Origin: Orychophragmus violaceus
Taxonomy: Eukaryota; Streptophyta; Magnoliopsida; Brassicales; Brassicaceae
NCBI GenBank assembly: GCA_030180135.1
Contig: CM058238.1
Location: 93,008,619-93,072,618, forward strand
Direction of reading: 5' to 3'
Length of the DNA: 64,000 nucleotides
Position numbers and translations under genes: made by a program. Of this stretch, positions 50,801 through 62,900 are shown piece after piece. Numbering within the stretch: position 1 is the stretch's first letter; every line of letters starts with the position of its first letter. The notes beneath the pieces are model-generated. The model did no database searches. It was not told the DNA's origin and saw only the letters and a list, made by a program, of their open reading frames with translations.

Positions 50801-50910
50801 GAAAGTGACAATGAAAGACCAATGATACCCTTCCATTGTAAAAAGCAGAGACCAGAAGTAAAACGTGGTAGTGAAAGTCAAACGGTAAAGGCTAAGCGCT
50901 AACCGAGACG

Positions 50911-50971
50911 CCACGGGTTTACGAACTGGCTAAGGACATTGGCGTGGCCGAGTCCTTTAGTGCGATTGCTG
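50911..50971 (+). pseudogene. Gag C-terminal remnant
   Basis: Encodes PRVYELAKDIGVAESFSAIAG, clearly homologous to the end of the autonomous Gag (PRIYELVKDSGEAGSFDAITG). The match stops exactly at the proposed splice donor and continues more weakly through the 90-nt segment. No ORF with a start supports translation. Confidence 0.8.
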
Positions 50972-51061
50972 GTATGTCACTGAACCCCACTTCTTCAAAT
51001 GTTTTGAGGGCACTACATTTGGGGAAAAGGGTTAGGTTGCTTAGCATTGGGAATGTGTAAG
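50972..51061 (+). other. Putative 90-nt intron, non-autonomous copy
   Basis: Begins GTATGTCACT like the autonomous segment at 7334-7423 and ends AATGTGTAAG. It has exactly the same length and a similar GCTTA...GCATTG stretch before the acceptor. The inner stops of the autonomous copy are absent; the first in-frame stop is TAA at 51058-51060, inside the acceptor. Sequence downstream of the acceptor does not encode protease. Confidence 0.5.
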
Positions 51062-51329
51062 AACCATAACCGAGGTCGAGTTCAAAGGGAACGAAAGGCC
51101 TGAATGTGATCTAGTAAGAGATTTACTAAGATCGGGAAACTAGGATCAAGCCCACGAAGGGCGAGGATCAAGAGGATCAAGTCCGTAAGGACTAAGATCA
51201 GGATTTGACTAAGTCTAAGACAAGACAAAAATCAGGGAAATGATTAAGTCTTGACGAACTTAGGTCAATGGGAAATGAAAAGACATACCAAGCGGGACAG
51301 GAAGGGTGTACACAAAAGTTAACCACCAC

Positions 51330-51770
51330 CGAATTCGGGGACGAATTCCTAATTTGGTGGGGGAGACTTGTAACATCCCTGCCTCGGAATGTATGGATCT
51401 CTAGACGACTTCGTCCAAAGTTCGGTTGTCGACTGGCCATGGCCAAGACCGTGAACCACAAGTCAGATTAAGCACGGGATGAACCGTGAGTCATGGACAA
51501 GAAAAGTTCGGACAGTTAATCACGATTGAACGGCAGCCGTTGGGGCGGTTGACCGAAGATTGGCACTCTGGGAACAGTCAGTCCATGCGCGGGAATGGAA
51601 TAGGAAAGTCCGGTCATACGCGACTTGATCGGAAATGAATGGCTCCGGCAAAGACGGCCATAAATGGACTTAGGCTGAATAAAGAGAACATAGAATGGTT
51701 ATGTTCTGCAAATACTGTGGGATGTTATCAGCTGCCCAATGGTTCATAAAGTATGAACGGAGTAAAAACC
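51330..51770 (+). repeat. Embedded polypurine tract and LTR 5' end of another element
   Basis: GAATTCGGGGACGAATTCC followed by GGTGGGGGAGACT and TGTAACATCCCTGCCTCGG (LTR start at 51369) is the typical 3' junction of a Tekay-type element, but of a different family. Its LTR is cut short, with no recognisable end before about 51770. It suggests that the interior was assembled by recombination between elements. Confidence 0.65.
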
Positions 51771-51799
51771 TTGAGTCGGATTCGGGGACGAATCCATTT

Positions 51800-51814
51800 T
51801 AAGGGGGGTAGACT
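51800..51814 (+). other. Polypurine tract of the non-autonomous element
   Basis: TAAGGGGGGTAGACT directly before the 3' LTR, preceded by TTCGGGGACGAATCC as in the autonomous pol end. A T interrupts the purine run. Confidence 0.85.
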
Positions 51815-52080
51815 TGTAACATCCCCGAACCGGGATACACCCTAAACGTTGGGCTGTCTATGGAACCATAAGACCGAGTACATGATCAAGAAGATCAATG
51901 AGAGAGTTTCATAGACAGAAGAAGGTCAAGCTCAACAGGGAAGAAGCTTAGCTTAAAGAAAAGCAGCTGAAAGGGAAGTGTTCAGCTCAAAGGAGCTGAA
52001 CAGTCCAGCTGGTCAGCTAGGTCAGCTAGCAACCAGCTCAACCCAGCTAGCTTGAGTGTTCAAGTGTTGGGTCAGCTGGC

Positions 52081-52099
52081 CAGCTAGTGACACTAGCTG
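52081..52099. promoter_or_regulatory. U3 palindrome, 3' LTR
   Basis: CAGCTAGTG-A-CACTAGCTG, identical to the 5' LTR copy. Confidence 0.55.
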
Positions 52100-52199
52100 A
52101 CCAAGGGGCACCAAGGCGAATGGACACCAAGGAAAATTGTGTCCATTCGGCCAACCAATGCACCCTTCTCCATGGGCAGTTATGGCACGACTTTGGGGC

Positions 52200-52208
52200 T
52201 ATAAATAG
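52200..52208 (+). promoter_or_regulatory. TATA box, 3' LTR of the non-autonomous element
   Basis: TATAAATAG. A transcript started here would run out into the right-hand satellite block. Confidence 0.75.
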
Positions 52209-52635
52209 ACCATAGGGAGGCCATTTTCGTGCACCTATCTCCCTGGGAAAAACCCAGAATAATCCTAAGGCAAAGGCCAAACAAATTCAAGAGAAAAAGG
52301 AGGATTTATGGCCGGTTTAACAAGGGGATTAGCCGGCCATGAAAAAGGGAGTTTGGGGAACGTTTCTGAAGTTAAAATCTCCATATCTCCATGCCTAAAA
52401 ATGGGCAGAAGCCGTGGGTGCAAACTCAGAATCAACAAGGAAGAAAACCGACATGAATCATGGGAGAAAGAAAGGATTCTATGGCCGGTTTCTACAAGGG
52501 ATTCTAAGCGGTTTCTAAGGATGATTTGGGAAGGTTTCTAAGGCAAATTAAGTCTGGGAAATCAAGGGAAGAAAGCCCAGAAACTCATGAAGATCGGATT
52601 GAAGATTTGAAGAAAATTCCCGGAAACCATCCGTG

Positions 52636-53308
52636 GGTCGTTCACGGACGACCGCGGGTCGATCACGGACGCCGCGGGTCGTACACGGATGACCGCGGGT
52701 CGTACACGGACGACCGCGGGTCGTTACGAACGACCATACCTGTCACGGACGAACACGGACGTGCACGGACGAACGCGGATGGTGCTCGGGCGAACGCGGA
52801 TGGTGCTCGGGCGAACGCAGGTCGATCGCGGACGACCGCGGGTCACGTACGGACGACCGTAACCGTTCACGTACGATCGTGTCCGTTCGCGGACAGTCGT
52901 GTCCGTTCACGGACGACCGTGGGACGATCACGGACGACCGCGGGTCGCGTACGGACGACCGTGGGTCGCGTACGGACGATCGCGGGTCGCGACAGACGAC
53001 CGTAACCGTCACGGACGGTTGTGCCCGTACACGGACAACCGCGGGTCAGAAACGTACGTCCGTAGGACGATACGAACGACCGTGGATGCTGGCAAATGAC
53101 CGCGGGTCGTTACGGACGACCGCGGGACGCGAACGAAGGGTCGTGTCCGTTCACGAAAGGTCGTGTCCGTTCACGAACAGTCGCGTCTGTTCACGGACGA
53201 CCGTGATGGTCACACGGATGGCCTTACGGACGTCCATGACGAACGTACGGATAAACATACGGACGAACGCGTACGACCGCGGGTCGCGATACGGTCGCGG
53301 ATCCAGGA
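52636..53308. repeat. CpG-dense degenerate short repeats in the 3' LTR
   Basis: Same block as 49028-49700, with no difference seen by eye. So many intact CpGs in both copies argue for recent insertion or little deamination. Confidence 0.85.
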
Positions 53309-53936
53309 ACGGTCGGGACGCGGATCGGCCTTATGATCATGCGTGAAAAAGGAGACAAAGATGAACTCGGAAAGGAATGGTGGTCAAAGGAAAGAACATG
53401 AAGACCTCTTTTGTACTCGGTCATGTGGGGATGGTTGGTTGAATGACTAAGTACAAAGGGGGTGTGTTCTAAGGAGTTGGATGAGCGAACGAGCTAAGCT
53501 GGACGTCGGGAATAACTTCACAACGGCTTCCCTAAAAGGCTAAGGTACACGTTCGAATGCTCCTCTATTATTCTAAGGAATGAATAGAACGGAAAAGTTG
53601 AATTGAACAAACTAAGTAAAAGACTTAGGTTGTTAGAATGGTTAAAAATAGAAATGGAACCTCAAATAGTTTTGTGAAAACTAAGTAAAGTTATAAGAGG
53701 TTCTTGAAAGGATCGTTCCTTAAAAAGGACGATTGAAATGGTTAAGTAGTATTTCCGCTGCGTATTGATTAAGTATGAAGGATCTAGGACTATGAGTCAA
53801 AGAGAGATCCGAGGAATACTTAATCCTAAAGGAAAATTTTAAATAGGACTGGTTTTAGGGAGGTTCAGGCCACGGTTTGGCCTGACCACTGGAACGCAAC
53901 ATCCGTCTAGGCTTATGGCCGGGATGGGGTGTTTCA

Positions 53937-53941
53937 CTTAC
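53937..53941. repeat. Target-site duplication CTTAC, right copy
   Basis: CTTAC followed by TGTCCATATGAGG resumes the interrupted satellite monomer exactly where it stopped at 48205. Confidence 0.95.
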
Positions 53942-56900
53942 TGTCCATATGAGGGGTTTTGGTCGTGGTACTTTCGAAAAAACTCGACCGGATCCTTCTC
54001 GGGACATGAACACTTGGTTTTTCATGCACCGCGACTGTCCCACGGTGCATAGGATCAGTCCACGATCAGTTTATCATATACCGTCATTTTTTTCACATGT
54101 TTCCTCCACCACACCTCCTTACTGTCCATATGAGGGGTTTTGGTCGTGGTACTTTCGGAAAAACTTGACCCGATCCTTCTCGGGACATGAACACTTGGTT
54201 TTTCATGCACCGCGACTGTCCCACGGTGCATAGGATCAGTCCACGATCAGTTTATCATATACCGTCATTTTTTTTCACATGTTTCCTTCACCACACCTCC
54301 TTACTGTCCATATGAGGGGTTTTGGTCGTGGTACTTTCGAAAAAACTCGACCCGATACTTCCCGGGACATGAACACTTGGTTTTTCATGCACCGCGACTG
54401 TCCCACGGTGCATAGGATCAGTCCACGATCAGTTTATCATATACCGTCATTTTTTTCACATGTTTCCTCCACCACACGTCCTTACTGTCCATATGAGGGG
54501 TTTTGGTCGTGGTACTTTCGAAAAAACTCGACCCGATTCTTCCCGGACCATGAACACTTGGTTTTTCATGCACCGCGACTGTCCCACGGTGCATAGGATC
54601 AGTCCACGATCAGTTTATCATATACCGTCATTTTTTCACATGTTTCCTCCACCACACCTCCTTACTGTCCATATGAGGGGTTTTGGTCGTGGTACTTTCG
54701 AAAAAACTCGACCCGATTCTTCCCGGGCCATGAACACTTGGTTTTTCATGCACCGCGACTGTCCCACGGTGCATAGGATCAGTCCACGATCAGTTTATCA
54801 TATCCCGTCATTTTTTTTTCACCTGTTTCCTCCACCACACCTCCTTACTGTCCATATGAGGGGTTTTGGTCGTGGTACTTTCGAAAAAACTCGACCCGAT
54901 CCTTCTCGGGACATGAACACTTGGTTTTTCATGCACCGCGACTGTCCCACGGTGCATAGGATCAGTCCACGATCGGTTTATCCTATCCCGTCATTTTTTT
55001 TCCACTTGTTTCCTCCACCACACCTCCTTACTGTCCATATGAGGGGTTTTGGTCGTGGTACTTTCGAAAAAACTCGACCGGATCCTTCTCGGGACATGAA
55101 CACTTGGTTTTTCATGCACCGCGACTGTCCCACGGTGCATAGGATCAGTCCACGATCAGTTTATCATATACCGTCATTTTTTCACATGTTTCCTCCACCA
55201 CACCTCCTTACTGTCCATATGAGGGGTTTTGGTCGTGGTACTTTCGAAAAAACTCGACCGGATCCTTCTCGGGACATGAACACTTGGTTTTTCATGCACC
55301 GCGACTGTCCCACGGTGCATAGGATCAGTCCACGATCAGTTTATCATATACCGTCATTTTTTTCACATGTTTCCTCCACCACACCTCCTTACTGTCCATA
55401 TGAGGGGTTTTGGTCGTGGTACTTTCGAAAAAACTTGACCCGATCCTTCTCGGGACATGAACACTTGGTTTTTCGTGCACCGCGACTGTCCCACGGTGCA
55501 TAGGATCAGTCCACGATCAGTTTATCATATACCGTCATTTTTTTCACATGTTTCCTTCACCACACCTCCTTACTGTCCATATGAGGGGTTTTGGTCGTGG
55601 TACTTTCGAAAAAACTCGACCCGATACTTCCCGGGACATGAACACTTGGTTTTTCATGCACCGCGACTGTCCCACGGTGCATAGGATCAGTCCACGATCA
55701 GTTTATCATATACCGTCATTTTTTTCACATGTTTCCTCCACCACACGTCCTTACTGTCCATATGAGGGGTTTTGGTCGTGGTACTTTCGAAAAAACTCGA
55801 CCCGATTCTTCCCGGACCATGAACACTTGGTTTTTCATGCACCGCGACTGTCCCACGGTGCATAGGATCAGTCCACGATCAGTTTATCATATACCGTCAT
55901 TTTTTCACATGTTTCCTCCACCACACCTCCTTACTGTCCATATGAGGGGTTTTGGTCGTGGTACTTTCGAAAAAACTCGACCCGATTCTTCCCGGGCCAT
56001 GAACACTTGGTTTTTCATGCACCGCGACTGTCCCACGGTGCATAGGATCAGTCCACGATCAGTTTATCATATCCCGTCATTTTTTTTTCACCTGTTTCCT
56101 CCACCACACCTCCTTACTGTCCATATGAGGGGTTTTGGTCGTGGTACTTTCGAAAAAACTCGACCCGATCCTTCTCGGGACATGAACACTTGGTTTTTCA
56201 TGCACCGCGACTGTCCCACGGTGCATAGGATCAGTCCACGATCGGTTTATCCTATCCCGTCATTTTTTTTCCACTTGTTTCCTCCACCACACCTCCTTAC
56301 TGTCCATATGAGGGGTTTTGGTCGTGGTACTTTCGAAAAAACTCGACCGGATCCTTCTCGGGACATGAACACTTGGTTTTTCATGCACCGCGACTGTCCC
56401 ACGGTGCATAGGATCAGTCCACGATCAGTTTATCATATACCGTCATTTTTTTCACATGTTTCCTCCACCACACCTCCTTACTGTCCATATGAGGGGTTTT
56501 GGTCGTGGTACTTTCGAAAAAACTCGACCCGATCCTTCTCGGGACATGAACACTTGGTTTTTCATGCACCGCGACTGTCCCACGGTGCATAGGATCAGTC
56601 CACGATCAGTTTATCCTATCCCGTCATTTTTTTTTCACTTGTTTCCTCCACCACACCTCCTTACTGTCCATATGAGGGGTTTTGGTCGTGGTACTTTCGA
56701 AAAAACTCGACCCGATCCTTCTCGGGACATGAACACTTGGTTTTTCATGCACCGCGACTGTCCCACGGTGCATAGGATCAGTCCACGATCGGTTTATCCT
56801 ATCCCGTCATTTTTTTCCACTTGTTTCCTCCACCACATCTCCTTACTGTCCATATGAGGGGTTTTGGTCGTGGTACTTTCGAAGAAACTCGACCGGATCC

Positions 56901-59900
56901 TTCTCGGGACATGAACACTTGGTTTTTCATGCACCGCGACTGTCCCACGGTGCATAGGATCAGTCCACGATCAGTTTATCATATACCGTCATTTTTTTCA
57001 CCTGTTTCCTCCACCACACCTCCTTACTGTCTATATGAGGGGTTTTGGTCGTGGTACTTTCGAAAAAACTCGACCCGATCCTTCTCGGGACATGAACACT
57101 TGGTTTTTCATGCACCGCGACTGTCCCACGGTGCATAGGATCAGTCCACGATCGGTTTATCCTATCCCGTCATTTTTTTCCACTTGTTTCCTCCACCACA
57201 CCTCCTTACTGTCCATATGAGGGGTTTTGGTCGTGGTACTTTCGAAGAAACTCGACCGGATCCTTCTCGGGACATGAACACTTGGTTTTTCATGCACCGC
57301 GACTGTCCCACGGTGCATAGGATCAGTCCACGACCAGTTTATCATATACCGTCATTTTTTTCACATGTTTCCTCCACCACACGTCCTTACTGTCCATATG
57401 AGGGGTTTTGGTCGTGGTACTTTCGAAAAAACTCGACCCGATTCTTCCCGGACCATGAACACTTGGTTTTTCATGCACCGCGACTGTCCCACGGTGCATA
57501 GGATCAGTCCACGATCAGTTTATCATATACCGTCATTTTTTCACATGTTTCCTCCACCACACCTCCTTACTGTCCATATGAGGGGTTTTGGTCGTGGTAC
57601 TTTCGAAAAAACTCGACCCGATTCTTCCCGGGCCATGAACACTTGGTTTTTCATGCACCGCGACTGTCCCACGGTGCATAGGATCAGTCCACGATCAGTT
57701 TATCATATCCCGTCATTTTTTTTTCACCTGTTTCCTCCACCACACCTCCTTACTGTCCATATGAGGGGTTTTGGTTGTGGTACTTTCGAAAAAACTCGAC
57801 CCGATCCTTCTCGGGACATGAACACTTGGTTTTTCATGCACCGCGACTGTCCCACGGTGCATAGGATCAGTCCACGATCGGTTTATCCTATCCCGTCATT
57901 TTTTTCCACTTGTTTCCTCCACCACACCTCCTTACTGTCCATATGAGGGGTTTTGGTCGTGGTACTTTCGAAGAAACTCGACCGGATCCTTCTCGGGACA
58001 TGAACACTTGGTTTTTCATGCACCGCGACTGTCCCACGGTGCATAGGATCAGTCCACGATCAGTTTATCATATACCGTCATTTTTTCACCTGTTTCCTCC
58101 ACCACACCTCCTTACTGTCTATATGAGGGGTTTTGGTCGTGGTACTTTCGAAAAAACTCGACCCGATACTTCCCGGGACATGAACACTTGGCTTTTCATG
58201 CACCACGACTGTCCCACTGTGCATAGGATCAGTCCACGATCAGTTTATCATATCCCGTCATTTTGTTTTCACCCGTTTCCTCCACCACACCTCCTTACTG
58301 TCCATATGAGGGGTTTTGGTCGTGGTACTTTCGAAAAAACTCGACCCGATTCTTCCCGGACCATGAACACTTGGTTTTTCATGCACCGCGACTGTCCCAC
58401 GGTGCATAGGATCAGTCCACGATCAGTTTATCATATACCGTCATTTTTTTCACCAGTTTCCTCCACCACACCTCCTTACTGTCCATATGAGGGGTTTCGG
58501 TCGTGGTACTTTCAAAAAAACTCGACCCGATTCTTCCCGGGCCATGAACACTTGGTTTTTCATGAACCGCGACTGTCCCACGGTGCATAGGATCAGTCCA
58601 CGATCAGTTTATCATATACCGTCATTTTTTTCACCTGTTTCCTCCACCACACCTCCTTACTGTCCATATGAGGGGTTTTGGTCGTGGTACTTTCGAAAAA
58701 ACTCGACCCGATACTTCCCGGGACATGAACACTTGGTTTTTCATGCACCGCGACTGTCCCACGGTGCATAGGATCAGTCCACGATCAGTTTATCATATAC
58801 CGTCATTTTTTCACATGTTTCCTCCACCACACGTCCTTACTGTCCATATGAGGGGTTTTGGTCGTGGTACTTTCGAAAAAACTCGACCCGATTCTTCCCG
58901 GACCATGAACACTTGGTTTTTCATGCACCGCGACTGTCCCACGGTGCATAGGATCAGTCCACGATCAGTTTATCATATCCCGTCATTTTTTTTTCACTTG
59001 TTTCCTCCACCACACCTCCTTACTGTCCATATGAGGGGTTTTGGTCGTGTTACTTTCGAAAAAACTCGACCCGATCCTTCTCGGGACATGAACACTTGGT
59101 TTTTCATGCACCGCGACTGTCCCACGGTGCATAGGATCAGTCCACGATCAGTTTATCCTATCCCGTCATTTTTTTTTTCACTTGTTTCCTCCACCACACC
59201 TCCTTACTGTCCATATGAGGGGTTTTGGTCGTGGTACTTTCGAAAAAACTCGACCCGATTCTTCTCGGGCCATGAACACTTGGTTTTTCATGCACCGCGA
59301 CTGTCCCACGGTGCATAGGATCCGTCCACGATCAGTTTATCATATACCGTCATTTTGTTTTCACCCGTTTCCTCCACCACACCTCCTTACTGTCCATATG
59401 AGGGGTTTTGGTCGTGGTACTTTCGAATAAACTCGACCCGATTCTTCCCGGGCCATGAACACTTGGTTTTTCATGCACCGCGACTGTCCCACGGTGCATA
59501 GGATCAGTCCACGATCAGTTTATCATATACCGTCATTTTTTTCACCTGTTTCCTCCACCACACCTCCTTACTGTCCATATGAGGGGTTTTGGTCGTGGTA
59601 CTTTCGAAAAAACTCGACCCGATTCTTCTCGGGCCATGAACACTTGGTTTTTCATGCACCGCGACTGTCCCACGGTGCATAGGATCAGTCCACGATCAGT
59701 TTATGATATACCGTCATTTTTTTTTTCACTTGTTTCCTCCACCACACCTCCTTACTGTCTATATGAGGGGTTTTGGTCGTGGTACTTTCGAAAAAACTTG
59801 ACCCGATCCTTCTCGGGACATGAACACTTGGTTTTTCATGCACCGCGACTGTCCCACGGTGCATAGGATCAGTCCACGATCAGTTTATCATATACCGTCA

Positions 59901-62900
59901 TTTTTTTTTCACCTGTTTCCTTCACCACACCTCCTTACTGTCCATATGAGGGGTTTTGGTCGTGGTACTTTCGAAAAAACTCGACCCGATACTTCCCGGG
60001 ACATGAACACTTGGTTTTTCATGCACCGCGACTGTCCCACGGTGCATAGGATCAGTCCACGACCAGTTTATCATATACCGTCATTTTTTTCACATGTTTC
60101 CTCCACCACACGTCCTTACTGTCCATATGAGGGGTTTTGGTCGTGGTACTTTCGAAAAAACTCGACCCGATTCTTCCCGGACCATGAACACTTGGTTTTT
60201 CATGCACCGCGACTGTCCCACGGTGCATAGGATCAGTCCACGATCAGTTTATCATATACCGTCATTTTTTCACATGTTTCCTCCACCACACCTCCTTACT
60301 GTCCATATGAGGGGTTTTGGTCGTGGTACTTTCGAAAAAACTCGACCCGATTCTTCCCGGGCCATGAACACTTGGTTTTTCATGCACCGCGACTGTCCCA
60401 CGGTGCATAGGATCAGTCCACGATCAGTTTATCATATCCCGTCATTTTTTTTCACCTGTTTCCTCCACCACACCTCCTTACTGTCCATATGAGGGGTTTT
60501 GGTCGTGGTACTTTCGAAAAAACTCGACCCGATCCTTCTCGGGACATGAACACTTGGTTTTTCATGCACCGCGACTGTCCCACGGTGCATAGGATCAGTC
60601 CACGATCGGTTTATCCTATCCCGTCATTTTTTTCCACTTGTTTCCTCCACCACACCTCCTTACTGTCCATATGAGGGGTTTTGGTCGTGGTACTTTCGAA
60701 GAAACTCGACCGGATCCTTCTCGGGACATGAACACTTGGTTTTTCATGCACCGCGACTGTCCCACGGTGCATAGGATCAGTCCACGATCAGTTTATCATA
60801 TACCGTCATTTTTTTCACATGTTTCCTCCACCACACCTCCTTACTGTCCATATGAGGGGTTTTGGTCGTGGTACTTTCGAAAAAACTTGACCCGATCCTT
60901 CTCGGGACATGAACACTTGGTTTTTCATGCACCGCGACTGTCCCACGGTGCATAGGATCAGTCCACGATCAGTTTATCATATACCGTCATTTTTTTTTCA
61001 CCTGTTTCCTTCACCACACCTCCTTACTGTCCATATGAGGGGTTTTGGTCGTGGTACTTTCGAAAAAACTCGACCCGATACTTCCCGGGACATGAACACT
61101 TGGTTTTTCATGCACCGCGACTGTCCCACGGTGCATAGGATCAGTCCACGATCAGTTTATCATATACCGTCATTTTTTTCACATGTTTCCTCCACCACAC
61201 GTCCTTACTGTCCATATGAGGGGTTTTGGTCGTGGTACTTTCGAAAAAACTCGACCCGATTCTTCCCGGACCATGAACACTTGGTTTTTCATGCACCGCG
61301 ACTGTCCCACGGTGCATAGGATCAGTCCACGATCAGTTTATCATATACCGCCATTTTTTCACATGTTTCCTCCACCACACCTCCTTACTGTCCATATGAG
61401 GGGTTTTGGTCGTGGTACTTTCGAAAAAACTCGACCCGATTCTTCCCGGGCCATGAACACTTGGTTTTTCATGCACCGCGACTGTCCCACGGTGCATAGG
61501 ATCAGTCCACGATCAGTTTATCATATCCCGTCATTTTTTTTTCACCTGTTTCCTCCACCACACCTCCTTACTGTCCATATGAGGGGTTTTGGTCGTGGTA
61601 CTTTCGAAAAAACTCGACCCGATCCTTCTCGGGACATGAACACTTGGTTTTTCATGCACCGCGACTGTCCCACGGTGCATAGGATCAGTCCACGATCGGT
61701 TTATCCTATCCCGTCATTTTTTTTCCACTTGTTTCCTCCACCACACCTCCTTACTGTCCATATGAGGGGTTTTGGTCGTGGTACTTTCGAAAAAACTCGA
61801 CCGGATCCTTCTCGGGACATGAACACTTGGTTTTTCATGCACCGCGACTGTCCCACGGTGCATAGGATCAGTCCACGATCAGTTTATCATATACCGTCAT
61901 TTTTTTCACATGTTTCCTCCACCACACCTCCTTACTGTCCATATGAGGGGTTTTGGTCGTGGTACTTTCGAAAAAACTCGACCCGATCCTTCTCGGGACA
62001 TGAACACTTGGTTTTTCATGCACCGCGACTGTCCCACGGTGCATAGGATCAGTCCACGATCAGTTTATCCTATCCCGTCATTTTTTTTTCACTTGTTTCC
62101 TCCACCACACCTCCTTATTGTCCATATGAGGGGTTTTGGTCGTGGTACTTTCGAAAAAACTCGACCCGATTCTTCTCGGGCCATGAACACTTGGTTTTTC
62201 ATGCACCGCAACTGTCCCACGGTGCATAGGATCAGTCCACGATCAGTTTATCATATACCGTCATTTTGTTTTCACCCGTTTCCTCCACCACACCTCCTTA
62301 CTGTCCATATGAGGGGTTTTGGTCGTGGTACTTTCGAAAAAACTCGACCCGATCCTTCTCGGGACATGAACACTTGGTTTTTCATGCACCGCGACTGTCC
62401 CACGGTGCATAGGATCAGTCCACGATCGGTTTATCCTATCCCGTCATTTTTTTTCCACTTGTTTCCTCCACCACACCTCCTTACTGTCCATATGAGGGGT
62501 TTTGGTCGTGGTACTTTCGAAAAAACTCGACCGGATCCTTCTCGGGACATGAACACTTGGTTTTTCATGCACCGCGACTGTCCCACGGTGCATAGGATCA
62601 GTCCACGATCAGTTTATCATATACCGTCATTTTTTTTCACATGTTTCCTCCACCACACCTCCTTACTGTCCATATGAGGGGTTTTGGTCGTGGTACTTTC
62701 GAAAAAACTCGACCCGATCCTTCTCGGGACATGAACACTTGGTTTTTCATGCACCGCGACTGTCCCACGGTGCATAGGATCAGTCCACGATCAGTTTATC
62801 CTATCCCGTCATTTTTTTTTCACTTGTTTCCTCCACCACACCTCCTTATTGTCCATATGAGGGGTTTTGGTCGTGGTACTTTCGAAAAAACTCGACCCGA

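Larger units (their letters stand above)
50344..51814 (+). other. Degenerate interior of the non-autonomous element
   Basis: About 1.47 kb with no long ORF. In order it holds the shared leader start, gag zinc-knuckle remnants (about 50560-50800), a gag C-terminal remnant with the putative intron (about 50911-51061), unrecognised A/G-rich sequence (about 51062-51325), a second polypurine tract with an LTR start (about 51330-51390), unrecognised sequence, and the functional polypurine tract. Confidence 0.8.
48206..53936 (+). mobile_element. Non-autonomous Tekay-related LTR retrotransposon (LARD-like)
   Basis: A 5731-bp element with TG...CA LTRs (2123 and 2122 bp), a tRNA-iMet primer site, a polypurine tract and 5-bp duplications. 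Only 1486 bp lie between the LTRs, with no intact gag or pol. LTR ends, primer site with its AGT spacer, the next 20 bases of leader, polypurine context (TTCGGGGACGAATCC) and the region around the TATA box resemble the autonomous family at 1992-10952. It is therefore probably mobilised in trans by such elements. The LTRs differ only near 48528/52137 (AAAAGTTTTGTCC versus AAAATTGTGTCC), so the insertion is very recent. Confidence 0.93.
51815..53936 (+). repeat. 3' LTR of the non-autonomous element
   Basis: 2122 bp, identical by eye to 48206-50328 except a small change near 52137. It has the same palindrome (52081-52099), TATA box (52200-52208) and CpG-dense repeats (about 52636-53308). Confidence 0.95.
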
